Positions 1 to 10,165 of a stretch of 64,000 nucleotides of DNA are shown here, piece after piece. A model generated the notes under the pieces. It was not told the DNA's origin and did no database searches. It saw nothing but the letters and a program-made list of their open reading frames with translations. Source of the stretch: Actinomycetota bacterium (GTDB lineage Bacteria; Actinomycetota; CADDZG01; JAHWKV01); NCBI GenBank assembly GCA_030447305.1, contig JAUJPC010000002.1:448927-512926 (forward strand), read 5' to 3'. Position 1 is the first letter of the stretch; every line of letters starts with the position of its first letter. The position numbers and the translations under genes were made by a program.

Positions 1-897
1 TGGAATGCTCCTGTCACGGAAGCATCTTTCGTCTTTCAGATGGTGCAGTAATCAGAGGACCAGCCACCGTCCCGGCTCCGGTGTACGAGGTTAGGCGTAG
101 AGATGGAAGGATTGAGGTTCGGCGGCTGTTGCGTTCACAGTGGGGAACAAAGAGAACAGACCCAAACCAGCCGTCTCGAGATCAGGAAGGGCCATAGGTG
201 CAAAACACGATCGTCACGCTGCAACGTCCTCCAGGTAGTACTCGTGGAGGACTCCGCCAAGGCGATCCCGCGACGAACCGACGGAATTTCGTACCCCGCC
301 GATCCATGACTCCCTCGGAATCCAAGGGTGACCGAAGACCGAGGCCGCCTGCTCGCAGCCTCTTTGCCGCCTCTGCTATGGTCTCTGAACGGACCCGGGT
401 GGATGAGGTTCTAGGGCTCAGTCCATACCCTGCCCTTAGTAGGGAGAACGTGGTGCGCTCCCTCCTCTAGAGCCTTCTTGGGGTCATTCCCAGTGGCAAC
501 GTAGGCGAGGCAGGTGATTGAAAATCTCCTTTCCCTCTGGCTTCGTTGCTCGCCATCTGAGGGCAGCATTGCGAGGTTGCGACGCCAAGGACGGCGCACA
601 CGTTTAGGACCTCGTAATTCCGACGAGCAGGCCTGGCGGCGTTCGCTGGCGGAGCGCACGCCCACTCCTTTGAGACGTCCAGCCGGCACATTCAAAAGGG
701 GATGCTCGAGTCGGTTCGGACGTCCGAGGTCTTTGCCGGTATGCTGGCGATGCATTTGTGGAACCTGTGGATGCGTTATGCCTGCTCTGCCTACTACTCC
801 CACCCGTGGGCCTGGAATGAGATTGGTTTGGTGGTCCGGCATAGTCGGCTCGCCACAAATGCCACCGATGGGTGCCTCACTCGCACGTGCAACCCCA

Positions 898-1605
898 CTA
901 GCCAGAGTCATGGCCGCGGCAGAACGTGAGAAATTCCTCCCTCATCGCAGGCTGGTTTTCATAGGTGCCTCGCCAGAAGGATGTCCAGGTTCGGGACCGC
1001 TCTTCCCGTACCCCTCTCATCTGCGTGCAAAGATGCGTCGCCTCGAGGTGAACCGCAACCCCGTGCGGCTGAAGCAACTCCACCAGCGTGTCGGCAATCT
1101 GCTGCCCCATTCGCTCCTGGACAGTAAATCTGCGGGCGAAAAGGCGGACAAGCCTCGTCAGCTTCGAAATGCCGATGATGTTCTCGTGAGCGACGTATCC
1201 CACATACGCATGCCCGAAGAACGGTAGAGAATGGTGCTCGCAAAGGGCGTAGAAGGAGATCGGACCCTCGACGATCTGGCTTATCGAACAGTCCGGACCG
1301 CCCCGGCACTCGGTGGGGAACGCGGTAAGGAGCTTGGAGTCACCTTCATATCCAACTGTGGAATCAAATAGAGCTTTCAGAAATCGCTCCGGGGTCTTAA
1401 ACGTGCCGGGCGTGTTGAGATTCATCCCCAAGTCCTCGAAGATTTCGGCGACGTACGACTTGTACCGTTCCCACTGCCCAGCCGGAATACGCCGGGGCCA
1501 GGTTTGCTCCCAATGCGACGTTTCTTCGGGATCCTCAAAGAGGGCCGAGGTGACGGGCTCACTTTTGCTAGTGGTGTGGCCGGAAGAGACGAAGCCGTCC
1601 GCCAT
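898..1605 (-). CDS. folE: GTP cyclohydrolase I
   Basis: Protein contains FYALCEHHSLPFFGHAYVGYV and KLTRLVRLFARRFTVQERMGQQIADTL, hallmark FolE motifs. Start placed at internal ATG MADGFVSS. Confidence 0.92.
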   Translation of the reverse strand: MADGFVSSGHTTSKSEPVTSALFEDPEETSHWEQTWPRRIPAGQWERYKSYVAEIFEDLGMNLNTPGTFKTPERFLKALFDSTVGYEGDSKLLTAFPTECRGGPDCSISQIVEGPISFYALCEHHSLPFFGHAYVGYVAHENIIGISKLTRLVRLFARRFTVQERMGQQIADTLVELLQPHGVAVHLEATHLCTQMRGVREERSRTWTSFWRGTYENQPAMREEFLTFCRGHDSG

Positions 1606-2087
1606 GAGTACTCCTTGTTTGGCTCTACTCCGAGGAGCAGAGATCAGTGGGAGGGATAATGTCGTCTGACTTGGTCGATAAACTGGGTGGTCAGTCGCGG
1701 TTTCCACGTTGAAGCCGCAGTCGGACTTTAGTGAACCGCCCAGGGTGCCACGCAACGACCAAGTCCAGCATTCCAGGTCGGCAAGAGCCACGCGTATAGC
1801 AGTGGTGCTGGCCGCGACGCGGTGGGCGTCTCCTCCTAAACCCCAGAACGCTTGGCTTAGATTCTAAGTAACAATTGCTTTGGCATCAACTGAGAATCGA
1901 TAATCGAATAAGGTGTTACAAGAAGTTCAAAGAAGAAGTAGCTTCTATAGTCAAACGAGGTTGACGTTACGACTAACCCTGCCTCTAGCTCGCCAAGAGC
2001 ATTATGAAAGTATCCGGGCAACTCGTCATGAGTAACGCTCTCGGGTTTGTTAAGCAGGCCGATTGCCTGCCGGTTTGACGGAGTATC

Positions 2088-2834
2088 TTAGTCGGACCCC
2101 TTCGCCGACTGTCGCTTCGGTCCGACACTGCGTCTTTGCGGCGCCCGTAAACTCACACAGCACTGCCCGGGAAGGCGCTTCAGGTCGACCGTTACGGTTT
2201 CGTTACCGAGGCCGCGAACCATCCCCTCGATAAACGCCTGATTCATCGGACATATGAGATCGGGCGCGTAGGAAGAAAGGGCGTGAAAGGGACAGTTTCG
2301 AAGAGCGATCTGTTCGAGAGGACCTTGATGGGGCTCATAGCCGTACCGTTCTAAGACCTCCTTGGCGAGTGTGAGTGTGCGTTCCGTTCCCGGCCGACCG
2401 AGCCTTTTTGCTTCCCGGAGTTCCCGTCCAAGGCTAAATCCCGCCTTCCTCGCAACCCGCTGAGCGTGCTCGTGGCCCGATGAAGCTGCTTGGCCCCTTA
2501 CCGTGTCAACCAGAAGAGCACCGGCAAGGTCGTAGCGACGCTCCGGAATCGAAACCTCGATCTTCACGTCGGCTGGCTCATACACCTTCGCTGGCCGTCC
2601 TGCACCGGGTCCGGAACGACCCGGTGGCCGCGCGTAGTGGAACTTGAGGAGTCCTTTCTCGCTGAGCTTGTCTAGATGGAACGCTGCGAGCTTTCGGGAA
2701 AGCCCGAGCTCCCTGGCGACGTCCTCACGGGAAACCGGGCGGCCTTGACGGCGAATGAAAGCGTACATCCGTCGCCGATTCTCGTCCTCCAACGCTGCGA
2801 GGCTAGGCGCAGCTTGCGTCAAGCGTTCGTACAT
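2088..2834 (-). CDS. Winged-HTH transcriptional regulator (ArsR/DeoR-like) with C-terminal Cys motifs
   Basis: N-terminal HTH (RPVSREDVARELGLSRKLAAFHLDKLSEKGLL); C-terminal RNCPFHAL and GQCCVSL. Confidence 0.75.
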   Translation of the reverse strand: MYERLTQAAPSLAALEDENRRRMYAFIRRQGRPVSREDVARELGLSRKLAAFHLDKLSEKGLLKFHYARPPGRSGPGAGRPAKVYEPADVKIEVSIPERRYDLAGALLVDTVRGQAASSGHEHAQRVARKAGFSLGRELREAKRLGRPGTERTLTLAKEVLERYGYEPHQGPLEQIALRNCPFHALSSYAPDLICPMNQAFIEGMVRGLGNETVTVDLKRLPGQCCVSLRAPQRRSVGPKRQSAKGSD

Positions 2835-3125
2835 GGCTTACTCGTACGGTTCCCCGACATCCTTCGATCACACTCACTCCAGTCAACGCCCCGGCTGGCG
2901 GTCGATGCCAAAACCTGCCACCGCCCATCCACGACGAGTTGCGACGGACGTGGAAACTTGGCTACGATTCCTATAGCTAACGGATGTTGGTGGTAGATGT
3001 AGAGACATCCGAGCATCTTCCGACAAAAGAGTCTTCCCAATTCCGACACGAACTGGAAGTGCGATTGAATAATGCCCCACCGGTTGGGCTGAAAAAGGCG
3101 ACGGGAGCTAGGAGGAGGAAAGCGC

Positions 3126-3368
3126 ATGAATCACGCGTCGGAAAAGTACGAGGTCAACCTCGAGGGGAGGATCCATCCCTGGAGCAAGAGCAAGATCTCA
3201 GTTCCGGAGATCAGGGAGCTTGGTAGTTTTCCAGCCGGCAGCCCCGTCGTGGCCGTCGATCTGACGGATAACAGCGAGAAGCCTCTCGCCGAAGATTCCG
3301 TCCACGATGTGGTAGCCCTCGAGGAAGGCAAGCCTCTAGTCAAGCGAACGAGCTTCAAGCGCGGCTGA
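3126..3368 (+). CDS. Stand-alone ubiquitin-like (multiubiquitin-type beta-grasp) small protein
   Basis: 80 aa YEVNLEGRIHPWSKSKISVPEIRELGSFPAGSPVVAVDLTDNSEKPLAED...FKRG resembles multiubiquitin-domain proteins; strong AGGAGGAGG RBS upstream. Confidence 0.6.
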   Translation: MNHASEKYEVNLEGRIHPWSKSKISVPEIRELGSFPAGSPVVAVDLTDNSEKPLAEDSVHDVVALEEGKPLVKRTSFKRG

Positions 3369-3450
3369 GCCGGGGTCAGATGGTTGCCATCGGGCTCGCA
3401 TCCGGATCGCGCCCGTGGGAAGAGCTGTCAAACTCGCTGAAAAAAGTTCG

Positions 3451-4323
3451 TTAAGTGGGCGAAGCGCCTATCGGGAGGGCGGAGGTCTGGAGCTCGACCG
3501 ACCGCGCCTCGATGCAGTCGAGCAGTTCACGGTAGGACTGGCAAAATGACTCCACGCCCTCCCGCTCCAACTCTGAAGTGACCCTGGGGAGGTCGATATC
3601 GGCGCTCGGTAGATCGTTCAGAACCCGCTGCGCACCCCCAGGTTTGGCGTCTAGGGTGGGGCGGACCTGGCCATGATCGGAAAAAGCTACCAGCGTCTTT
3701 TCGGGCATGGTGTTGATGACGTCGGAGCCTATCAGCTGCTCGACGTAGAGCAGCTCGGAGTGAGCCGGATTCTTTGTGCCCGTGCTGGCCCACAGCGGCC
3801 CGCTGCGACCTCGCCCCGGCGGCCGCCAGCATCTCCCAGCGGGGCTCCGAGAACCGGGAGAGGTATCGTTGGTAGGCAACCTGCGCGTTGGAGACGGCCA
3901 CCCGGCCGCGCAGGGGGGAATCAGCCGGCAGCAGTGGGTCAACCTTGGCGTCGACCCGGGAGACGAAGAATGAGGCCACTGAGGTGATGGGCCCAATTGC
4001 CTCACCAGCGTTCCGGCGCCGCTCGAGTCCGCTGAGTACGCCTCCATCACTTGCTCGTGGCGCTCGATCGAGAAAAGTACCGCGACGTTGACGTTAACTC
4101 CCAGAGCGGTCAGCTCCCCGATGGCGCTAATCTCGGCGTCGGTGGCCGGCACCTTGATCATCACGTTGAGGCGGTCCAGACGGCGCCACAGGTCGAGGGC
4201 CTGTGTGACGGTGGCCGTGGCGTCGTCCGCCAGGTCGGGAGTGCACTCAAACGACACGAACCCGTCGCGCGCTGCTGTCCTGTCGTACTCGTCGCGGAGC
4301 AGGTCGGCTGCCCGGCTCACGTC
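3451..4323 (-). pseudogene. tal: Transaldolase fragment (5' end missing, at least two frameshifts)
   Basis: Segments in different minus frames: FVSFECTPDLADDATATVTQALDLWRRLDRLNVMIKVPAT; MASFFVSRVDAKVDPLL; GTKNPAHSELLYVEQLIGSDVINTMPEKTLVAFSDHG. Confidence 0.85.
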
Positions 4324-4330
4324 ATTGCGA

Positions 4331-5092
4331 TGGCATTACCAGTGGACCCCGCATGACCTTTGGGACTTCGACGGCAACAACGAGAACATTCTGTTTGACC
4401 GGGATGGGCGGAAGCTACTGGTCCACTTCGACAAGAACGGCCTCCTTTTCATCTTGGATCGAACCAACGGACAACTCGTCCGCGCGGCGCCGTTCGTCGA
4501 TCGCCTGGACTGGGGAGAGATTGACCCCACTACCGGGAAAGTAACCGTCAAGAACACCCCGACGAGGGAAGGTGCCGACATTTGTCCGTGACCAGCCGGC
4601 GGGAAGGAGTGGACCCACGCCGCCTACAGCCCAAAGACTGGGCTTTTGTATGCCCCAATCATCGAAACCTGTGCCAACTTCAAGGTTCTTCCAGTTGAAT
4701 TTAAGGAGGGGCTTCCCTACTACGGCGGCGAAGCCACCACGCACATGGATCACTGGGGAGCGGTCAGAGCCTTCGATCCCTCCACCGGCAAAGAGGCCTG
4801 GGAGTGGAGAAACGACAAGCCGATGGTGGCATCGGTACTGGCGACCGGCGGCGACCTGGTGTTCGCCGGCGAGCCGACGGGGGAGTTCAACGCCTATGAC
4901 GCCCATACCGGTGCCCTGCTGTGGCAGCACCAAACCGGGAGCGGCCACCACAGCAACCCGGTGAGCTACAGCATCAACGGGAAGCAGTACATAGCAGTGC
5001 CGGTGGGCTGGGGTGGCTGGGTCAAGGGATTCGCACCGGGGACCCTCGGTGTACCCCGAGGAGATGCTCTGGTTGTTTACTCTTTGTCATAG
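4331..5092 (+). pseudogene. PQQ-dependent (methanol/ethanol) dehydrogenase C-terminal fragment with one in-frame TGA
   Basis: WHYQWTPHDLWDFDGNNENILFD...ADICP*PAGGKEWTHAAYSPKTGLLYAPIIETC...GWGGWVKGFAPG in a single frame; TGA at 4589-4591. Confidence 0.85.
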
Positions 5093-5260
5093 ACGAAGAG
5101 GACCGACTGGTGCCTGAACTGATGACAACCTTTTGTTCAGGAAAAGCACAGCTTTACCTGCGTTAGAGCGATCCCTCATCGCCAGTAAGCAGGGTTCTAA
5201 AGGGAACCATACTCTTTATCCCATGATCGAAGCTAAGGGTTAGCGTTGAAGGGAGCTGCA

Positions 5261-5752
5261 ATGAGCGTCACAGATGAGCTGCTTAAGAACAATGAGGCCT
5301 ATGGCGCATCGTTCACGAAGGGTGATCTGCCCCTTCCTCCAGCAAAGCATGTGGCTGTCCTGGCTTGCATGGACGCTCGGCTAGATATACATAAGATATT
5401 GGGGCTGGAGGAAGGCGAGGCTCACGTCATTCGTAACGCCGGAGGGGTGGCAAGTGATGATGCGATCCGCTCCCTCGTAATCTCTCAGCGATTACTGGGC
5501 ACCGAGGAAATCATCCTCATCCATCACAGGGATTGCGGCATGCTAACCTTCACCGACGATCAGGTGAAGAGGCAAATCCAGGATGACGTAGGGATCCGAC
5601 CTCCCTTTGCGCTGGAAGCTTTTGCCGACCTAGATGAGGACGTACGTCAGTCGATCGCTCGCATTAAGGCTAGTCCCTTCGTCCCCAAGAAGGACAATGT
5701 CCGGGGCTTCGTCTACGACGTAAAGACGGGGCGGCTGAACGAAGTGAGGTGA
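5261..5752 (+). CDS. Beta-class carbonic anhydrase
   Basis: VLACMDARLDIHKILGLEEGEAHVIRNAGG and IILIHHRDCGM: Zn ligands C/D/H/C; RBS GAAGGGAG. Confidence 0.92.
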   Translation: MSVTDELLKNNEAYGASFTKGDLPLPPAKHVAVLACMDARLDIHKILGLEEGEAHVIRNAGGVASDDAIRSLVISQRLLGTEEIILIHHRDCGMLTFTDDQVKRQIQDDVGIRPPFALEAFADLDEDVRQSIARIKASPFVPKKDNVRGFVYDVKTGRLNEVR

Positions 5753-5940
5753 AAGTCATCACGTAAAGCGCTCATCCGTTCGACGCGGGCCACATCCACC
5801 GCACCATAAAGCTCCAAGGATATCGGGACGCGTTTACCCGGTCCGGTCCCCCGATTGGCCCTCGGGCTACGCCATTTCTTTATCCTGTGCGCCGCCGACT
5901 TAGCCGCTCCGCTACCCAGCGGTCGCCTGTGCATTGTAAT

Positions 5941-6990
5941 TTAAGGCTTGCTGCCAACTCCTGTGGCAATCTCCCGGCTCCGCAGTAAGCCTCCCGCCTT
6001 AGACGCCAGCGGGGGAGTATCCATTCCGGCAGCTTCCCTAAGCCCCTCAAGGAACTCTTCGATGGCATGAGTCGCGCTGTGCCGAGGAGACCAACCCAGA
6101 TCCGTGCGAGCCCGGGTGGTGTCCATGGTGGGAAGGGCGCCCACCAGGTCAAGGAGGTATGGGGAGGCGGGGACGAGCCGCAGGCGCCACGCAGCTGCCG
6201 TTCCTGCCCGCAGGGCCAGACCCGGCAGCTTGACCAATCGAGCTTTAAGGATCTCAGCCAACTGCTGTGGATCGATTACCGGATCGGCGGCGACGTTGAA
6301 GGCTCCCCGTACCGGTCGCAGAAGCGCCAGGCGGTAAGCCTGGCCGGCGTCCGAGGAGTGAAGCGCCTGAAAATGAAAATAGGGAAGATTGGGCAGGATC
6401 GGAATGAGCTGATCGCGAACAAGCGGGTTGGGAATGAGGGGACCTGCGAACAGACGTCGCTGCTGCGACGCCGACTCACGTTTGAAGATGAAGCCCGGGC
6501 GCAGGCGGACCACTCGGATGCCGGTTTGGTCCCTTTCGAAAGTGTCGAGCACCCGCTCTACGTAGGCCTTTTCCCTTCCATATGCGGCTGTTGGAAGGCT
6601 GTGAGTGGGCCAGCTTTCATCAACGGCTCGATCCTTGGGACCCGGTGAGTAGGCACCGACCGACGAAGCGTAGACGAGTACCGGAACGCCCGCCTCCGCT
6701 GTCGCTTGGAACACCCTGATCGATCCTTCGACGTTGTTTCGCCAAGTGATAAGGGGGCTGTGCGTGGGCTGGAAGAGCCACGCCAGATGAACTACCGTGT
6801 CAGCGCCCTTGAAGTGGGGGACCAAGTCATCACTCGTGATGTCCGCCTGCACCCAGCTGGTCTTCGGAGGGCTCCAGTTCGGCCTCCGTCGAGCCAATCC
6901 CAACACTGAGGTGACCTTATCGTCCTCTGCAAGGGCGTCTATTAGGCTGGTGCCGACGTTGCCGGTTGCGCCCACGACGACGATACGCAT
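5941..6990 (-). CDS. NAD-dependent epimerase/dehydratase (extended SDR)
   Basis: MRIVVVGATGNVGTSLIDAL, YASSVGAYSP, YGREKAYVE. Confidence 0.88.
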   Translation of the reverse strand: MRIVVVGATGNVGTSLIDALAEDDKVTSVLGLARRRPNWSPPKTSWVQADITSDDLVPHFKGADTVVHLAWLFQPTHSPLITWRNNVEGSIRVFQATAEAGVPVLVYASSVGAYSPGPKDRAVDESWPTHSLPTAAYGREKAYVERVLDTFERDQTGIRVVRLRPGFIFKRESASQQRRLFAGPLIPNPLVRDQLIPILPNLPYFHFQALHSSDAGQAYRLALLRPVRGAFNVAADPVIDPQQLAEILKARLVKLPGLALRAGTAAAWRLRLVPASPYLLDLVGALPTMDTTRARTDLGWSPRHSATHAIEEFLEGLREAAGMDTPPLASKAGGLLRSREIATGVGSKP

Positions 6991-7487
6991 TGCGACCTAG
7001 TTAAGACAGCCGGTCTTCAACTTGGAAACGTTCATATCTTGAGCTCCCCCATGTACATCCGGCCAGCCGTGCTATCGATGCTACCCGCGTTTCCAAAGTC
7101 CAATCGGACCCGGAAGACCTCCGAGATTAGATACGGGCGGCTCGAATCTACAGGGTCAGCTAACGTAGCGGTTTGGCCGTCTCCCAAGGCCGTGACAGAA
7201 GAGTGAATTAAGCTACGAACGCCTTGCTCAAGGAGCCCGCATCATCTGAAAACGACTGTCCCCTTACCGGGGGATTCCCCCAGGTTAGACCCACGGCCCG
7301 TGTGTGCCCACACATTTCTACTTTAAAAAGCGACACTCTTGCCGATCTCTACTTCGAGCGTTTTCATCTGGCTGGACCGATGAGATGGCTAACCTCACCG
7401 ATAAGACGACCTGGCCGTGAGGCGAGCGAGCAATCTCTCCGGACCTGGCAAACAGTGTCCGGACGACCGAAGCGAAGGAGAAGGTTC

Positions 7488-8117
7488 ATGTTTGAGTCAT
7501 TATTCGCCACCCTGGCGGCGAAGATTGCTGCCGGCACTATGGCCGCCGTAATGGCTGTCACCTCAGGGCTTGCTGCCGGTGGTCATCTGCCCGACGAAAT
7601 GCAGACTGCCATCTCCCGTGCGCTAAACGAGATTGGTTTCGACATTCCTGGCGGCGACACCTCGGAAGGTGCCGAGGATACCGACGACTCGGATGACCCG
7701 GCAGATGTCGAGGACTCTGACGACGACTCGGACGACCCGGCAGATGTCGAGGACTCTGACGACGACTCGGACGACCCGGCAGATGACGAGGACTCTGACG
7801 ACGACTCGGATGACCCGGCAGATGACGAGGACTCTGACGACGACTCGGACGACCCGGCAGATGTCGAGGACTCTGACGACGACTCGGATGACCCGGACTC
7901 TGACGACGACTCGGATGACCCGGACTCTGACGACGACTCGGATGACCCGGCAGATGTCGAGGACTCTGACGACGACTCGGATGACCCCGCGGATGTCGAA
8001 GACTCGCAGGACGACGCAGATCACGACGACTCGGTTGACGACGAAGATGTCCGCGACTCCGACGACGACGAGCATGCAGAGGTTGCTGACTCTAACGATG
8101 ACTCGGAAGAGGACTAA
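7488..8117 (+). CDS. Asp-rich low-complexity repeat protein with hydrophobic N-terminus
   Basis: MFESLFATLAAKIAAGTMAAVMAVTSGLAAGG then (DSDDPADVEDSDD)n; RBS GAAGGAGAAGG just upstream of ATG 7488. Confidence 0.7.
   Translation: MFESLFATLAAKIAAGTMAAVMAVTSGLAAGGHLPDEMQTAISRALNEIGFDIPGGDTSEGAEDTDDSDDPADVEDSDDDSDDPADVEDSDDDSDDPADDEDSDDDSDDPADDEDSDDDSDDPADVEDSDDDSDDPDSDDDSDDPDSDDDSDDPADVEDSDDDSDDPADVEDSQDDADHDDSVDDEDVRDSDDDEHAEVADSNDDSEED
7686..8012 (+). repeat. Tandem 39-bp coding repeat (with two 27-bp short units)
   Basis: Unit GACTCGGAYGACCCGGCAGATGWCGAGGACTCTGACGAC repeated; units at 7881 and 7908 lack GCAGATGTCGAG. Confidence 0.95.
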
Positions 8118-8449
8118 CAGACTCGGTAATCGAACCACGACTAGTGGTTGCTTGCGCATTGAACACCAAGCCACGCCTTACGGTCGAGAAGGGTGGCCGC
8201 TGACCCGCCACATGTCTCCTGCCCGGCGGCGGCCTAAGTACTGCAACCAAGGGCGGAGACGTTGGGTTCTTTTTCGAACGTCCCCACTTTCACTTATACG
8301 AGCGTGTAACGCACGCCTCTAGAACTCCAGGTCATCTCCACACGCGTATGGTGTGGTCCGGCTGCCTCACAGTGACGGGATCCCTAAAAGTGGTCCACCG
8401 CATGTGAGAGTCCAATCGCCCACAATGTTGGGCAGAGAGGACGGACCAC

Positions 8450-8717
8450 GTGAAACGACACCGCCACACCCCCGAGCAGGTGATCAGAAAGCTGCGAGAG
8501 GGCGAGAAGATCCTCAACGAAAGCAAGGACCTCACCCAGGTGCTGCGCCATCTCGAGATCTCCGAGGCGACCTGGAACCGCTGGCGCAATCAGTACGGCG
8601 GGATGAAGGCCGAGGAGGTCAAGCGGCTCAAGGAGCTGGAGAAGGAGAACTCCCTGGCTGAAAAAGATCGTGGCCGACCAAGCTCTGGACATCGACATGC
8701 TCAAGGAGCTGGCGGAG
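8450..8717 (+). pseudogene. IS3-family OrfA (frameshifted and truncated by IS110)
   Basis: MKRHRHTPEQVIRKLREGEKILNESKDLTQVLRHLEISEATWNRWRNQYG; +1 nt relative to the copy at 59556-59872. Confidence 0.88.
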
Positions 8718-8734
8718 GATGCTCCTATTGATTG

Positions 8735-9792
8735 TCAAGCCATGGCCAGGGCTTTCATGTCCTCCTCGAGCGTCTTGAAGACCTCCCTTGCGATGTAGCG
8801 CTTAAGGCAACGAATGATGTCTTTCTTGGAGAGCCCATCACCGGTCCGCTTGGCCACGTAGGCCTGGGTGCGGGCGCAGTAGCGCATGCGAACCAGCGCC
8901 ACGACGTACAAGGCTTGGTTGGCAGATCTGTCGCCTCCGCGATGAAGCCGATGCCGGCGGATATTCCCACTTGAGGCCGGGATGGGCGCTACCCCGCACA
9001 GGTGAGCAAACGATGGCTCCGATCCAGGCGCTCCGGATTCGATCCGGCGGTGACCAGCAGCTGGCCGGCTGTCTCGGTGCCGACGCCGAAGATGGCTAGG
9101 GTTCGAGGAGCCGCCTTGGCGACCAAAAGGGCAAGGCTCCGATCAGCTTCGGCGATCTCTTCGCGCAGCGCCAGAATTCGTTTGGCCAGGCAGCGCAAAG
9201 CAAGCTTCGTTCCCTGAAGCGGGTCGCCGAGCTGATCCGCGTGCGGCCGGAACTGAGCGCAGGTTCTGATCAGCTTGGTCTTCGGCAGAGGCTGTAAGAC
9301 GACCCTCAGCTCCTCCGGCGCGGTGACTATCATGCTCCGTACGGTGTTGATCGCAGCCGTCTCGGCTTTTAGCGCACCGGAACGGGCGGCGCGCAAAGCC
9401 CTGATCGACTCCACCAGACCGCTGCGGTCCTTGGGCACGGCACTGGCGGTGCCTGCGAGGACCGAACGAGCGGCCGCCTCAGCATCGATGGGGTCCGATT
9501 TGCCGGATTGACGGCGGGTCCGGCGGTCGGGGCGATCGACTTCGACCACATCCACTCCGGTGCTCATCAGGTAGCTGCACAGTCCGGCCCCCGTAGCTGC
9601 CGGTTCCCTCACTCCAACCTTGTCGAGGCGTCCAAACCGGCTCATCCATGCAAACAGCTGCCGGTAGCCCTTGAGGCTGGCCTCGAACTCGGCGCTCCCG
9701 ACTACCCGACCGACCTCATCGACCACCGCCGCATGGTGGGCATGGCCGTGTGTGTCCACTCCACCGATCACAACCCTCGTGCTTTCTGCCAT
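8735..9792 (-). pseudogene. IS110-family transposase (one frameshift near 9028)
   Basis: MAESTRVVIGGVDTHGHAHHAAVVD...SGKSDPIDAEAAARSVL...; C-terminal part in another frame (LCGVAPIPASSGNIRRHRLHRGGDRSANQALY...GLSKKDIIRCLKRYIAREVF). Confidence 0.85.
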
Positions 9793-10165
9793 GATGCTGA
9801 CCACCTTCCCTGAGAGGGCACGCACCGGCCGGAGGGCGGACACACCAGTAACGGGACTTGATAGCGCAAGCTCCTATGAAGTCACAGCCGCCCGTCCGGT
9901 CGCGTGCAACGTTGGATTTCCTGCTCGGCCGCACCGGTCGACAGATCCTGAGCATGACACCGCAGAGGTCAGGAAATTGGCGAGTCAGGCCAGCTGGGCG
10001 GAGTGGCGGGCACTTCGAAACTGAAGGCTGCCGCAACACCTTCCTAGTTGGGCCGACACATCCTCAGACCGACACATCGGGTCAGGAAACTTCCGAGTCA
10101 GACCGCTTCGACAGGAGCTGCGCACCATCCTCTGCTCGAAGAACGTCCACATCCGGATCATCACT
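9793..10165 (-). ncRNA. Candidate IS110 bridge-RNA region (5' non-coding end)
   Basis: About 370 bp non-coding DNA upstream of the transposase, with two 25-bp near-repeats (9967-9991, 10080-10104) that differ mainly in their core. Confidence 0.35.

Larger units (their letters stand above)
8718..10165 (-). mobile_element. IS110-family element inserted in IS3 OrfA
   Basis: IS110 transposase on minus strand; IS3 homology stops at ...GCTGGCGGAGG (8718) and resumes at GGAAACTTC (10166). Confidence 0.75.

Noticed and set aside
514-1227. 237-aa plus-strand ORF at the left end
   Set aside because: Overlaps folE antisense; Arg/Pro-rich with no family features.
4589-4591. Selenocysteine reading of the TGA in the PQQ dehydrogenase fragment
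   Set aside because: The position is not a conserved Cys and the gene lacks its 5' part, so nonsense decay is simpler.
5880-5935. Possible tRNA (GCCGCCGACTTAGCCGCTCCGCTACCC)
   Set aside because: No T-loop consensus (GGTTCRANNCC) or cloverleaf could be drawn.
7623-8174. 183-aa minus-strand ORF VVRVLDICRVIRVVV
   Set aside because: Reverse translation of the Asp-rich 39-bp repeat; open only because the repeat lacks stops in that frame.
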